A stretch of 64,000 nt of DNA, taken from Leisingera sp. ANG59. Lineage in GTDB: Bacteria; Pseudomonadota; Alphaproteobacteria; Rhodobacterales; Rhodobacteraceae. Both the position numbers and the translations under genes were made by a program. Shown here in pieces: positions 48,854-57,592 of the stretch. The stretch is taken from NCBI RefSeq assembly GCF_013317235.1, contig NZ_WLCM01000010.1, positions 62,001 to 126,000 on the forward strand, written 5' to 3'. How positions within the stretch are numbered: position 1 is the stretch's first letter; each line of letters begins with the position of its first letter. Under the pieces are notes generated by a model. The model was not told where the DNA came from. It did no database searches and saw only the letters and a list, made by a program, of their open reading frames with translations.

Positions 48854-50527
48854 ATGGGCTATGATTACGATCTCGGCAGTTATTCCTGCCCGGTGACAAC
48901 AGCTTCGTCCGAGGCGCAGCTCTGGTTTGACCGCGGCCTGGTCTGGACTTACGGCTACAATCACGAGGAAGCCATCGCCTGCTTCCGCCGTGCTCTGGAA
49001 CACGACCCGGACTGTGCCATGGCCCATTGGGGCGTGGCCTATGCGGCCGGCCCGAATTACAACCTGCCCTGGGACCTGCGCGATGATAAGGGCCGCGCCA
49101 AGGCGCTGGCCGAAGCTTACGACGCTGCCCAGACCGCGCTGAGTGGTATCGACGGCTGTTCAGAGGTTGAGCAGCAGCTGATCCGCGCCATTCAGGCCCG
49201 TTACCCCCAGCGCGAGGCGGTCGAAAACATGCACGCCTGGGACTACGATTTTGCCGATGCCATGCGCGCAGCTTTTACCGCCTGCCCGGATCATCTGGAT
49301 CTGCGCACGGTCTATGCCGAAAGCCTGCTGAACCTGACGCCCTGGCAGATGTGGGACCTTAAGTCCGGTCTGCCTGCGGATGGTGCCGCCACGCTGGAGG
49401 CGCAGGAGGTGCTGGAACGGGCGATGGATAACGCCCCCGGCGCAATGCAGCATCCCGGCCTGCTGCATCTCTACGTGCATCTGATGGAAATGTCGCCGAC
49501 GCCGGAAAAGGCCCTGAAAGCCGCCGATGTCCTGCGCACGCTGGTGCCGGATGCGGGCCACCTGGTGCATATGCCGACCCATATCGACGTGCTGTGCGGC
49601 GATTACCACAGCGTTGTGCACTGGAACCAAAAGGCGATCGAGGCGGACTTGAAGTATTACCAGCGCGAAGGCGCCTTCAACATCTATACCGGCTACCGCC
49701 AGCACAATTACCACTTCGTCATTTTCGGGGCGATGTTCCTCGGCCAAATCGAACCCGCGCTAGCGGCCAATCAGGGCATTCTGGACACTACACCGGAAGA
49801 CATGCTGCGCATAGAAAGCCCGCCGATGGCGGACTATTTCGAAAGCTACATGGCGATGCACCCGCATATCCTGGTCCGCTTCGGACGCTGGGAGGAGGCG
49901 ATGGCGCTGGAGCTGCCGGAGGATCCCCAGCTCTACTGCACCCTGACCGCCAACACCCATTACGCCCGTGCCATTGCCTATGCCGCAACCGGCCGTGTGA
50001 CAGAGGCCGAGGCGGAGGAGCAGCTGTTTCTGGCCGCCAGGGCCCGGGTGCCGAAAAGCCGCCGCCTGCACAACAACAAGGTCATTGATCTGCTTGAAAT
50101 CGCAGCGGAAATGCTGCGCGGGGAAATTGAATACCGCAAACAGAACTATGACGCGGCATTTGCGCATCTGCGCCGCTCAGCGGAGCTGGACGACAACCTG
50201 CCCTATGATGAACCCTGGGGCTGGATGCAGCCCACCCGCCACGCGCTGGGGGCGCTGCTGTTTGAACAGGGTCATGTTGAAGAGGCTGAGGCCGTCTATC
50301 GTGCCGACCTCGGGCTGGACAATACCCTGTCGCGCGCTTCAGTACATCCCGGCAACATCTGGAGCCTGAAGGGGCTTCACGACTGCCTGAAGGCACGCGG
50401 CGAAACTGTTGAAATCAGGCACATAAAACAGCAGATGGACCTGGCACTGGCGCGGGCTGACCGGGCCGTGGGCGCATCCTGTTTCTGCGCTCAGGCTGCG
50501 ATGGTGCCCAGCCCTTGCTGCAGCTGA
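48854..50527 (+). CDS. tetratricopeptide repeat protein
   Basis: 557 residues, with GGGGGAGG before the ATG. TPR units are visible at the N-terminus (LVWTYGYNHEEAIACFRRALEHDPDCAMAHWGVAYA) and near the C-terminus (QNYDAAFAHLRRSAELDD, LLFEQGHVEEAEAVYRADL). The middle has conserved His/Trp-rich blocks (HPGLLHLYVHLMEMSPTPEKAL, HMPTHIDVLCGDYH). The last 20 residues hold several cysteines (GASCFCAQAAMVPSPCCS), unlike the rest. Proteins of this type are found in many bacteria with no assigned function; the His-rich middle could bind metal. It is convergent with mfd. Confidence 0.8.
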   Translation: MGYDYDLGSYSCPVTTASSEAQLWFDRGLVWTYGYNHEEAIACFRRALEHDPDCAMAHWGVAYAAGPNYNLPWDLRDDKGRAKALAEAYDAAQTALSGIDGCSEVEQQLIRAIQARYPQREAVENMHAWDYDFADAMRAAFTACPDHLDLRTVYAESLLNLTPWQMWDLKSGLPADGAATLEAQEVLERAMDNAPGAMQHPGLLHLYVHLMEMSPTPEKALKAADVLRTLVPDAGHLVHMPTHIDVLCGDYHSVVHWNQKAIEADLKYYQREGAFNIYTGYRQHNYHFVIFGAMFLGQIEPALAANQGILDTTPEDMLRIESPPMADYFESYMAMHPHILVRFGRWEEAMALELPEDPQLYCTLTANTHYARAIAYAATGRVTEAEAEEQLFLAARARVPKSRRLHNNKVIDLLEIAAEMLRGEIEYRKQNYDAAFAHLRRSAELDDNLPYDEPWGWMQPTRHALGALLFEQGHVEEAEAVYRADLGLDNTLSRASVHPGNIWSLKGLHDCLKARGETVEIRHIKQQMDLALARADRAVGASCFCAQAAMVPSPCCS

Positions 50528-50552
50528 GCAAATTTCTTGCGAAGAAATTTGC
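50528..50552. repeat. perfect 11-bp inverted repeat after the TPR gene
   Basis: GCAAATTTCTT-GCG-AAGAAATTTGC begins at the base right after the TPR stop codon. It can fold on both strands and may serve as a terminator between the convergent TPR and mfd genes. Confidence 0.7.
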
Positions 50553-50575
50553 CAAGGAAATTCGAATTTCCCTGG
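50552..50575. repeat. second inverted repeat before the mfd stop
   Basis: GGAAATTCGAATTTCC is a perfect 16-base palindrome, extended by CCA/TGG arms across one mismatch. It directly follows the 11-bp repeat and lies 7 bases from the mfd stop. Confidence 0.6.
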
Positions 50576-50581
50576 CGTACT

Positions 50582-53500
50582 TTACCCGGCCTTCGCCTTC
50601 TTCTTCTCGGCCACAACCTTCTCTGCCAGGTCGCGGGCAATGGCAAAGGCGCCCTTGATCTTGTCGGCGTCCTTTTTCCAGTCGCGGCGCACGACGATCT
50701 TGTTGTCCTTCACCTTGGCCAGACCGTTCTGACCCTGGATGAACTCCACCAGCCCCTGCGGCGAGGCGAACTTGTCGTTGTGGAACTGGATCGTCGCCCC
50801 CTTCGGGCCGCCGTCCATCTTGGCGATGCCTGCGCGTTTGCACATCGCCTTGATGCGCACCACCAGCATCAGCGTGTTGACTTCCTTGGGCAGCTTGCCG
50901 AAACGGTCGATCAGCTCCGCGGCGAATCCTTCCAGCTCCACCTTGGTCGAGAGCGACGACAGGCGGCGGTAGAGGCCGAGACGGACATCCAGATCGGGCA
51001 CGTATTCCTCGGGGATCAGCACCGGAACGCCGAGGTTGATCTGCGGCGCCCACTGATCATCGGCATCCGACAGGCCCTCCATCTCGCCCGCCTTGATCTT
51101 GGCAATCGCCTCTTCCAGCATCGACTGGTAAAGCTCATAGCCGACATCGCGCATCTGGCCGGACTGCTCCTCGCCCAGAAGGTTGCCTGCGCCTCGGATA
51201 TCAAGGTCTTGCGAGGCGAGCGTAAAGCCCGCGCCCAGCGTATCCAGGGAGCCGAGCACCCGCAGGCGCTTCTCTGCGGCCGGGGTCAGCCGCTGGCGCG
51301 GCTTGGTGGTAAGGTAGGCATAGGCGCGGGTCTTGGAGCGGCCGACGCGGCCGCGGATCTGATAGAGCTGGGACAGGCCGAACATGTCGGCGCGGTGAAC
51401 GACCATCGTGTTGGCGGTGGGAATATCCAGGCCGCTCTCCACAATCGTCGTCGCCAGCAGCACATCGTATTTGCCGTCATAGAAGGCGTTCATCCGGTCG
51501 TCGAGTTCCCCCGCCGCCATCTGCCCGTGCGCCACCACGTAGGTGAGCTCCGGCAGCTGCGCCTTCAGGAACTCCTCAACATCCGGCAGGTCGGTGATCC
51601 TCGGCACCACATAGAAGCTCTGCCCGCCGCGGTAATGCTCGCGCAGCAGCGCCTCGCGAATCGTAACGGTATCGAATTCGCTGACATAGGTGCGGATTGC
51701 CAGCCGGTCCACGGGGGGCGTGCCGATGATCGACAGATCGCGCACACCGGTTAGGGACAACTGCAAGGTCCGCGGGATCGGCGTGGCCGTCAGGGTCAGC
51801 ACATGGATGTCGCTGCGCAGCTGTTTCAGCCTTTCCTTGTGGGCGACACCAAAGTGCTGCTCCTCATCGATGATAAGCAGGCCAAGGTTCTGGAACTTGA
51901 TGTTCTTCGCCAGTACAGCATGGGTGCCGACCACGATGTCGACGGTGCCCTTGGCCAGTCCTTCGCGGGTCTGGCTTGCTTCCTTTGCGCTAACAAAGCG
52001 CGACAACTGCCTGACCTGCAATGGGAAACCGCGGAACCGTTCGGCAAAGGACGCGGCGTGCTGGCGCGCCAGCAGCGTGGTTGGCGCAACCACCGCCACC
52101 TGCAGGCCCGACATCGCGGCGACAAAGGCCGCGCGCATCGCCACCTCAGTCTTGCCAAAGCCCACGTCGCCGCAGATCAGCCGGTCCATCGGCTGGCCGG
52201 AGTGCAAATCCTCCATCACGTCTTCAATGGCGCGCAGCTGGTCGTCGGTCTCCTGATAGGGGAAACGGGCCGAGAACTCCTCCCAGGCGTGCGGCGGCGG
52301 ATCCATCACCGGCGCCTTGCGCAATGCGCGCTCAGCGGCGATGCGGATCAGCTTGTCCGCCATCTCGCGGATGCGTTCCTTCAGCTTGGCCTTCTTGGCC
52401 TGCCAGGCGCCGCCGCCGAGACGGTCCAAGAGTCCCTCGTCATGGCCGTATTTGGACAGCAGTTCGATGTTCTCGACGGGAAGGTAGAGCTTCGCTTGTT
52501 CGGCGTATTCCAGCAGGATGCATTCATGCGCGGCGCCCGCGGCGGTGACCACTTCCAGCCCCTTGTAGCGGCCGATGCCATGGTCCACATGCACCACCAG
52601 ATCGCCGGGGCTGAGCGACTGGGTTTCGGTCAGGAAGTTTTCCGCTTTGCGGCGTTTCTTCGGCGCCCGAATCAGCCGGTCGCCCAGCACGTCCTGCTCC
52701 GAGATCACCGTCATATCCGGCGCCTCGAACCCGTGCTCCAGCGCCCAGACCGCCAGATGCAGGCCGGATTTTCCAATGCGGGTGCCGTCCATCACCGGGA
52801 TGGCCTCGGCCAGGCCCTCATCCTCGATCAGTCCGGCCAGACGTTCCCGCGCACCCTCGGAGTAAGAGGCGATGAGGACCGGGCCCTCTTGCATCCGCAC
52901 CTTAATGTGCGCCGCCAAGGCGCCGAAAAGGCTGATGTTTTCCTGCTGGCGCTCCGGCGCAAAGTTGCGTCCGATGCGGCCGCCCGCATCTGCGACGCCG
53001 GGGCCGGAGGCCTGCGCCAGCGGATGGAACTGCACGACGCGCATATCTGCAACAGCCGCTTCCCAGGCCGCATCGTCGAGATACAGCAGGCCCGGCGGCG
53101 CCGGTTTGTAGACAGTGTCGATCCGCCCCTTCTGCTCCAGCGCATGCTTCCGCGTGCCGTACTGGTCCTCGATGCTGTCCCAGCGCGCCAGACGCGCCGG
53201 AGTCAGTTGGTCGTCCAGCGTCACGGTGGCCTGCGGCAGGTAATCGAACAGCGTTTCCAGCTTTTCATGGAAGAATGGCAGCCAGTGCTCGATCCCCTGA
53301 TGCTTGCGGCCTGCGCTGACAGCCTCATAAAGCGGATCATCAGTGCCTGCCGCGCCGAACTCAATCCGGTAGTTCTGGCGGAACCGGGTGATGGCTGCCT
53401 CGTCCAGGATGACTTCGGAAACCGGCGCCAGTTCCACCACCTCCAGCTTCTCGGTGGTGCGCTGGGTGGCAGGATCAAACCGGCGGGCGCCGTCCAGAAC

Positions 53501-54037
53501 ATCGCCGAAAAGGTCCAGCCGCACCGGGCCGCTTTCACCCGGCGGGAAAATGTCAATGATGCCGCCGCGAATGGCGTAGTCGCCGGGTTCCATAACGGTC
53601 GGACTTTGGGAAAAGCCCATACGGACCAGGAAGTTGCGCAGCGCCTCTTCATCCACCCTTTGATCGACACGGGCGGTAAAGGCCGCCTCGCGCAGCACCT
53701 CCCGCGCAGGTACCCGCTGGCTGGCGGCATTGAGCGTGGTCAGCAGCACAAACTGGCTGGGCATCTGATGCACCAGCGCCGCCAGGGTCGCCATCCGCGC
53801 CGCAGAGATATCGGCATTCGGCGACACCCGGTCATAAGGCAAGCAATCCCAGCCCGGGAACACAAACACCGGCATCTCCGGTGCAAAGAAGGCAAGTGCC
53901 GCCCGCATTGCCTCCATCCGCTTGTCATCGCGCGCCACATGCAGCAGCGGCGCGCCGGACTTCTGTACTTCCTTCAGGATCAGCCGGGCATCATACCCTT
54001 CAGGGGCGCCGCCCATGGTGATTGCGCGCTGTGCCAT
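50582..54037 (-). CDS. mfd: transcription-repair coupling factor Mfd
   Basis: 1151 residues, full length. The N-terminal UvrB-like region runs to about 400; the CarD-like RNA polymerase-interacting domain has LVHVDHGIGRYKGLE near 475. The RecG-like motor has Walker A GDVGFGKTE (Lys629), DEEQ box IIDEEQHFGVAHKERLK, and TATPIPRTLQ. The C-terminal TRCF domain is complete and ends in a lysine-rich tail. It removes stalled RNA polymerase at DNA lesions and recruits UvrA. GGAAAGGAAA precedes the ATG. Confidence 0.98.
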   Translation of the reverse strand: MAQRAITMGGAPEGYDARLILKEVQKSGAPLLHVARDDKRMEAMRAALAFFAPEMPVFVFPGWDCLPYDRVSPNADISAARMATLAALVHQMPSQFVLLTTLNAASQRVPAREVLREAAFTARVDQRVDEEALRNFLVRMGFSQSPTVMEPGDYAIRGGIIDIFPPGESGPVRLDLFGDVLDGARRFDPATQRTTEKLEVVELAPVSEVILDEAAITRFRQNYRIEFGAAGTDDPLYEAVSAGRKHQGIEHWLPFFHEKLETLFDYLPQATVTLDDQLTPARLARWDSIEDQYGTRKHALEQKGRIDTVYKPAPPGLLYLDDAAWEAAVADMRVVQFHPLAQASGPGVADAGGRIGRNFAPERQQENISLFGALAAHIKVRMQEGPVLIASYSEGARERLAGLIEDEGLAEAIPVMDGTRIGKSGLHLAVWALEHGFEAPDMTVISEQDVLGDRLIRAPKKRRKAENFLTETQSLSPGDLVVHVDHGIGRYKGLEVVTAAGAAHECILLEYAEQAKLYLPVENIELLSKYGHDEGLLDRLGGGAWQAKKAKLKERIREMADKLIRIAAERALRKAPVMDPPPHAWEEFSARFPYQETDDQLRAIEDVMEDLHSGQPMDRLICGDVGFGKTEVAMRAAFVAAMSGLQVAVVAPTTLLARQHAASFAERFRGFPLQVRQLSRFVSAKEASQTREGLAKGTVDIVVGTHAVLAKNIKFQNLGLLIIDEEQHFGVAHKERLKQLRSDIHVLTLTATPIPRTLQLSLTGVRDLSIIGTPPVDRLAIRTYVSEFDTVTIREALLREHYRGGQSFYVVPRITDLPDVEEFLKAQLPELTYVVAHGQMAAGELDDRMNAFYDGKYDVLLATTIVESGLDIPTANTMVVHRADMFGLSQLYQIRGRVGRSKTRAYAYLTTKPRQRLTPAAEKRLRVLGSLDTLGAGFTLASQDLDIRGAGNLLGEEQSGQMRDVGYELYQSMLEEAIAKIKAGEMEGLSDADDQWAPQINLGVPVLIPEEYVPDLDVRLGLYRRLSSLSTKVELEGFAAELIDRFGKLPKEVNTLMLVVRIKAMCKRAGIAKMDGGPKGATIQFHNDKFASPQGLVEFIQGQNGLAKVKDNKIVVRRDWKKDADKIKGAFAIARDLAEKVVAEKKKAKAG

Positions 54038-54074
54038 GCGGTTTCCTTTCCGGGTTCGCTGAAAACCCTGCCCC

Positions 54075-54611
54075 TCAGCCCAAGGCGCCGATCGAGAGGT
54101 TCTGATACATTCCCCAGAAGGCGGTCACAAGAATTGAGATTGACCCCACGAACTGAATGCAGAGCCGGCACATGGCAAGCCGCTTGCACAGGTCCTCGCC
54201 CGAAGCCCCGTCCCGTGCAATCCGGCGCGCCGTGAAAAAGCTGATGACCCCGACAAAGGACATCGGGAAAGCGAGCAGGAACACAGCCTGGGCGAATTCC
54301 ATCAGGAAGGCAAAGCCTAGCGTTGCCAGGGCAGACAGCAGAAAGCAGGCCAGCGCCACCAGCCACGGGCCGGACACTTCGGCAATGTAGAGGAGCCGGT
54401 TCACATTGACGCGGACCATGTCCTCCAGGTCCTGTTCGGCCTGCCCCCCGCGGCGGCGTGCCCGCTGAACCATGTCAAACGGGACACCCAGAACCCTGTG
54501 GCTGGCAGAGGACCACATCACCGCCAGTGCAATCCAGTACCAGAGGTTGGAAAACGACCGCAGGTCGATCATCTCATAGAGGATTTGAAACAGATCCACT
54601 CCAGCCCCCAA
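54075..54611 (-). CDS. conserved membrane protein of unknown function
   Basis: 178 residues with four likely membrane helices (about 23-38, 78-98, 100-122, 150-168). FSNLWYWIALAVMWSSASHRVLGVPFDMVQRARR is a strongly patterned stretch that I recall as conserved in Rhodobacterales; database labels for such proteins as a SufBCD component are not supported by any suf gene here. An ATG at codon 14 is an alternative start. Upstream of mfd on the same strand with 37 bases between, so possibly in one transcript. Function is unknown. Confidence 0.75.
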   Translation of the reverse strand: MGAGVDLFQILYEMIDLRSFSNLWYWIALAVMWSSASHRVLGVPFDMVQRARRRGGQAEQDLEDMVRVNVNRLLYIAEVSGPWLVALACFLLSALATLGFAFLMEFAQAVFLLAFPMSFVGVISFFTARRIARDGASGEDLCKRLAMCRLCIQFVGSISILVTAFWGMYQNLSIGALG

Positions 54612-54783
54612 CTTGCCGCTGCCGGCCCTTCGGGCCTGTTTTATGTAACTGGCCCTATATCAACCGGGAAACGCCCGCAGGCAAGCCCGCAGAACGCACA
54701 AGTTTCCCGGCGCGGCGAATGTGCCTCTTGTTCCCGGGGCAGCTTCCATGCCACCCATGGGCCAGCCAAAACGAGAGACCGCC

Positions 54784-55782
54784 ATGAAGCCCACCGTCGC
54801 GCCCTTTCCCGCCGCCCGCCTGCGCCGCACCCGTGCCAGCCAGGCGATCCGCAATCTGGTGCAGGAAAACACCCTGACCCCGTCCGATTTCATCTGGCCG
54901 GTGTTTGTCCGCGACGGCGAAGGCCAGGAGGAGCCCATCGCCTCGATGCCCGGCGTGATGCGCCGTTCGGTGGACAAGGTCGCCGCGGCCGCGGTGGAAG
55001 CTCAGGCGCTGGGCATTCCGGCGATCTGCCTGTTTCCCTACACCGACGCCTCGCTCAAGACAGAGGACTGCGCCGAGGCCTGGAACCCGGACAACCTGAC
55101 CAACCGCGCCATCCGCGCCATCAAAGATGCGGCGCCGGATATCGCGGTGATGACCGACGTGGCGCTGGACCCCTATAACATCAACGGCCACGACGGCTAT
55201 GTGGTGGATGGCGAGATCGTCAATGACGCCACCGTCGAAACACTCGTCAAGATGACCCTGGCCCAGGCCGATGCCGGCGCCGACATCATCGGCCCCTCCG
55301 ACATGATGGACGGCCGTATCGGTGCGATGCGCACGGGATTGGAGCAGGCAGGCCACCACAATGTGGCGATCCTTTCCTACTCGGCCAAATACGCCTCCGC
55401 CTATTACGGACCATTCCGCGATGCGGTCGGGGCCTCGGGCGCGCTGAAGGGCGATAAGAAAACCTATCAGATGGACCCCGCCAACAGCGACGAGGCGCTG
55501 CGGCTGATCGAACGCGACCTGATGGAAGGCGCCGACATGGTAATGGTAAAGCCCGGAATTGCCTATCTTGACATCTGCCAGCGGGTGAAATCCGCCTTCG
55601 GCGTGCCAACCTATGCCTATCAGGTCTCCGGGGAATACGCGATGATCCAGGCCGCGGCCCAGAATGGCTGGGTCGATGGAGAAAAAGTGATGATGGAAAG
55701 CCTAATGGCCTTCAAGCGCGCAGGCTGCAACGGCATCCTCACCTATTTCGCCCCCGCCGCAGCGCGCCTGCTGAACGGCTGA
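54784..55782 (+). CDS. hemB: porphobilinogen synthase
   Basis: 332 residues from the ATG at 54784. Catalytic Schiff-base lysines are Lys202 (SYSAKYASAYYGPFR) and Lys256 (MVMVKPGIAYLDI). The metal-site segment reads DVALDPYNINGHDGYV: the cysteines of the zinc-type enzyme are replaced by Ala/Asp, marking the magnesium-dependent form common in alphaproteobacteria. It joins two 5-aminolevulinate molecules into porphobilinogen for heme, chlorophyll-like and cobalamin synthesis. It stands alone and faces away from the membrane protein gene. Confidence 0.97.
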   Translation: MKPTVAPFPAARLRRTRASQAIRNLVQENTLTPSDFIWPVFVRDGEGQEEPIASMPGVMRRSVDKVAAAAVEAQALGIPAICLFPYTDASLKTEDCAEAWNPDNLTNRAIRAIKDAAPDIAVMTDVALDPYNINGHDGYVVDGEIVNDATVETLVKMTLAQADAGADIIGPSDMMDGRIGAMRTGLEQAGHHNVAILSYSAKYASAYYGPFRDAVGASGALKGDKKTYQMDPANSDEALRLIERDLMEGADMVMVKPGIAYLDICQRVKSAFGVPTYAYQVSGEYAMIQAAAQNGWVDGEKVMMESLMAFKRAGCNGILTYFAPAAARLLNG

Positions 55783-55933
55783 CGCGCCGCTCCGGCCCAC
55801 GCTGGATCACTTCAGCGGGAAGCCGCCAATATCTGCCTTTGCAGCGGATGACAGGCAGCGGTTTTCCGCGTATAAACCTGGCCAGAGCCGGATCGAACCG
55901 GCCTTGGAGCAATTCATTACAGGCACCTGAAAA

Positions 55934-56509
55934 ATGAGCGATAATTCCTCTACCCGCATGACCCGCCGCGGTTTTGCCCTGACCGCTTTGGCCGGTGCAG
56001 GCGTCACTGCCGCCTGCGGCAATGGCGTCGGCAACACAAACGCAGCCACCATCGACGCCCGTGTCGATGCCACGCTGAACCACATGTATAACCAGTACCC
56101 GAATACACGCACCCTGGCGGACAAAGCTTCCGGCATGCTGGTGATGCCACTGGTGACTGAGGCAGGCTTTGTCTTTGGCGGCGCCTACGGCCGCGGTGCG
56201 CTGCGGATCAATGACGTGACCGTCGACTACTACGCCACCTACAAGGGCAATGCCGGCATTCAGATCGGCGCCCAGCAATATGCCCACGTGCTGTTTTTCA
56301 TGACCCAGGACGCGCTGTCCGGATTCCGCCGCTCGCAGGGCTGGGCGGCTGGCGCCGATGCCGAGTTTGTCATCATGAACGAAGGCGAGTCTCTGCGGGC
56401 CGATACCAATACGCTGACCTCGCCGGTGCTGGCCGTGGTCTTTGCCCAGGCGGGTCTGCGTGTGGGTGCCACCCTGGAAGGCACCAAATACACCCGTATC
56501 ATTCCCTAA
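55934..56509 (+). CDS. SYLF-domain (Ysc84-like) protein with Tat-type signal
   Basis: 191 residues. TRRGFALTALAGAGVTAACG at residues 10-29 is a twin-arginine signal; the cysteine may be lipidated, though the -3 position (Thr) is weak for a lipobox. LADKASGMLVMPLVTEAGFVFGGAYGRGALR and FRRSQGWAAGADAEFVIM are SYLF/Ysc84 blocks, and FAQAGLRVGATLEGTKYTRI is the conserved end. Eukaryotic SYLF domains bind phosphoinositides; bacterial roles in the periplasm are unknown. Two terminators follow. Confidence 0.82.
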   Translation: MSDNSSTRMTRRGFALTALAGAGVTAACGNGVGNTNAATIDARVDATLNHMYNQYPNTRTLADKASGMLVMPLVTEAGFVFGGAYGRGALRINDVTVDYYATYKGNAGIQIGAQQYAHVLFFMTQDALSGFRRSQGWAAGADAEFVIMNEGESLRADTNTLTSPVLAVVFAQAGLRVGATLEGTKYTRIIP

Positions 56510-56517
56510 GCGGAAAC

Positions 56518-56538
56518 AGGCGGCAGAACCCGCCTTTT
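56518..56538 (+). terminator. terminator 1 after the SYLF gene
   Basis: AGGCGG-CAGAAC-CCGCCT followed by TTTCTT, 8 bases after the stop. Confidence 0.65.
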
Positions 56539-56568
56539 CTTCTGGCTTGAAATATCCCCGCTAGAGGC

Positions 56569-56597
56569 ATGGCCTTTCCATCCGGAAAGGCCATTTT
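56569..56597 (+). terminator. terminator 2 after the SYLF gene
   Basis: ATGGCCTTTCC-ATCC-GGAAAGGCCAT is a perfect 11-bp stem with a 4-base loop, then TTT. It ends 5 bases before the convergent oxidoreductase stop and probably backs up the first terminator. Confidence 0.7.
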
Positions 56598-56601
56598 CAT
56601 G

Positions 56602-57477
56602 TCAGCCGTCCAGCTTGCGCAGCCGCTTGAACAGCGACGAGGTGTCCCAGCGCCCGCCGCCCATCTTTTGCACCTCCTTGTAGAACTGGTCCACCAGCGC
56701 CGTCACCGGCAGGCTGGCGCCAGTCTCATCCGCGGCATCCAGGCAGATGCCCAGATCCTTGCGCATCCAGTCCACCGCAAAGCCATGCTCAAAATGATCG
56801 TCCAGCATGGTCTCATAGCGGTTGGCCATCTGCCAGCTGCCTGCAGCGCCCTGGCTGATCACCTCAACCACCGCACGCCCGTCGAGGCCGGCTTTCTCTG
56901 CGAAATGCAGCGCCTCGCTGAGGCCCTGCACCAGGCCCGCAATGGCGATCTGGTTGCACATCTTGGTCATCTGACCTGCGCCGCTCTCTCCGATGCGGCG
57001 GCAGATGCGGGCATAGGCATCAATCACCGGCTCAACGCGGGCATAGGCGTCTTCATCACCGCCGCACATGACGGACAGAACGCCATTCTCCGCCCCTGCC
57101 TGGCCGCCGGAGATGGGGGCATCGACAAAAGCAATACCCTGTTCCGCCGCTGCGCCACAAAGCTCCCGCGTGACCTTGGCCGACACCGTGGTGTGATCGG
57201 TAAAGACCGTGCCCTTGGCCATGCCGGCAAAGGCCCCGTCAGCGCCGAGGCAGACCGAGCGCAGGTCGTCGTCATTGCCGACGCAGGCCATCACGAATTC
57301 CGCGCCCGAGGCCGCCGCCCGCGGAGTTGCTGCAAAATGGCCGCCATGCTCCTTGGCCCAGGCTTTGGCCTTGGCCTCGGTACGGTTGTAGACGGTGACC
57401 TCATGGCCCGCGGCCTGCAGGTGCCCGGCCATCGGATAGCCCATGACACCAAGCCCCAGAAACGCGATTTTTGCCAT
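56602..57477 (-). CDS. 3-hydroxyisobutyrate dehydrogenase family oxidoreductase
   Basis: 291 residues. The N-terminal Rossmann motif is IAFLGLGVMGYPMAGHL, followed by VYNRTEAKAKAW, whose Arg after Asn suggests NADP preference. FVDAPISGGQAGAENGVLSVMCGG is the substrate-site motif (DAPVSGG-like), and the catalytic lysine is in GAGQMTKMCNQI. The family includes 3-hydroxyisobutyrate dehydrogenase and 2-hydroxy-3-oxopropionate (tartronate semialdehyde) reductase; sequence alone does not settle which. AGGGGAAAAG precedes the ATG. It diverges from the penicillin acylase gene. Confidence 0.88.
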   Translation of the reverse strand: MAKIAFLGLGVMGYPMAGHLQAAGHEVTVYNRTEAKAKAWAKEHGGHFAATPRAAASGAEFVMACVGNDDDLRSVCLGADGAFAGMAKGTVFTDHTTVSAKVTRELCGAAAEQGIAFVDAPISGGQAGAENGVLSVMCGGDEDAYARVEPVIDAYARICRRIGESGAGQMTKMCNQIAIAGLVQGLSEALHFAEKAGLDGRAVVEVISQGAAGSWQMANRYETMLDDHFEHGFAVDWMRKDLGICLDAADETGASLPVTALVDQFYKEVQKMGGGRWDTSSLFKRLRKLDG

Positions 57478-57592
57478 CTGCTTTTCCCCTGATCTGTCTT
57501 CGCATATGTTGGCGCCAACCCTACCACCGCCGCCGCGGGGCGCAATCTGCCATGCGGCTGGAAATAAAAAAACCGAGGGAAAACAACCGCTG

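Noticed and set aside
54600-54660. GGCCC-TTC-GGGCC followed by TGTTTT as a terminator before hemB
   Set aside because: It lies in the shared 5' region of two divergent genes, where no transcript ends, and the stem is only 5 bp.
55840-55905. Short dyads before the SYLF gene as a riboswitch
   Set aside because: Stems of 5 bp with no conserved core and no match to a known riboswitch.
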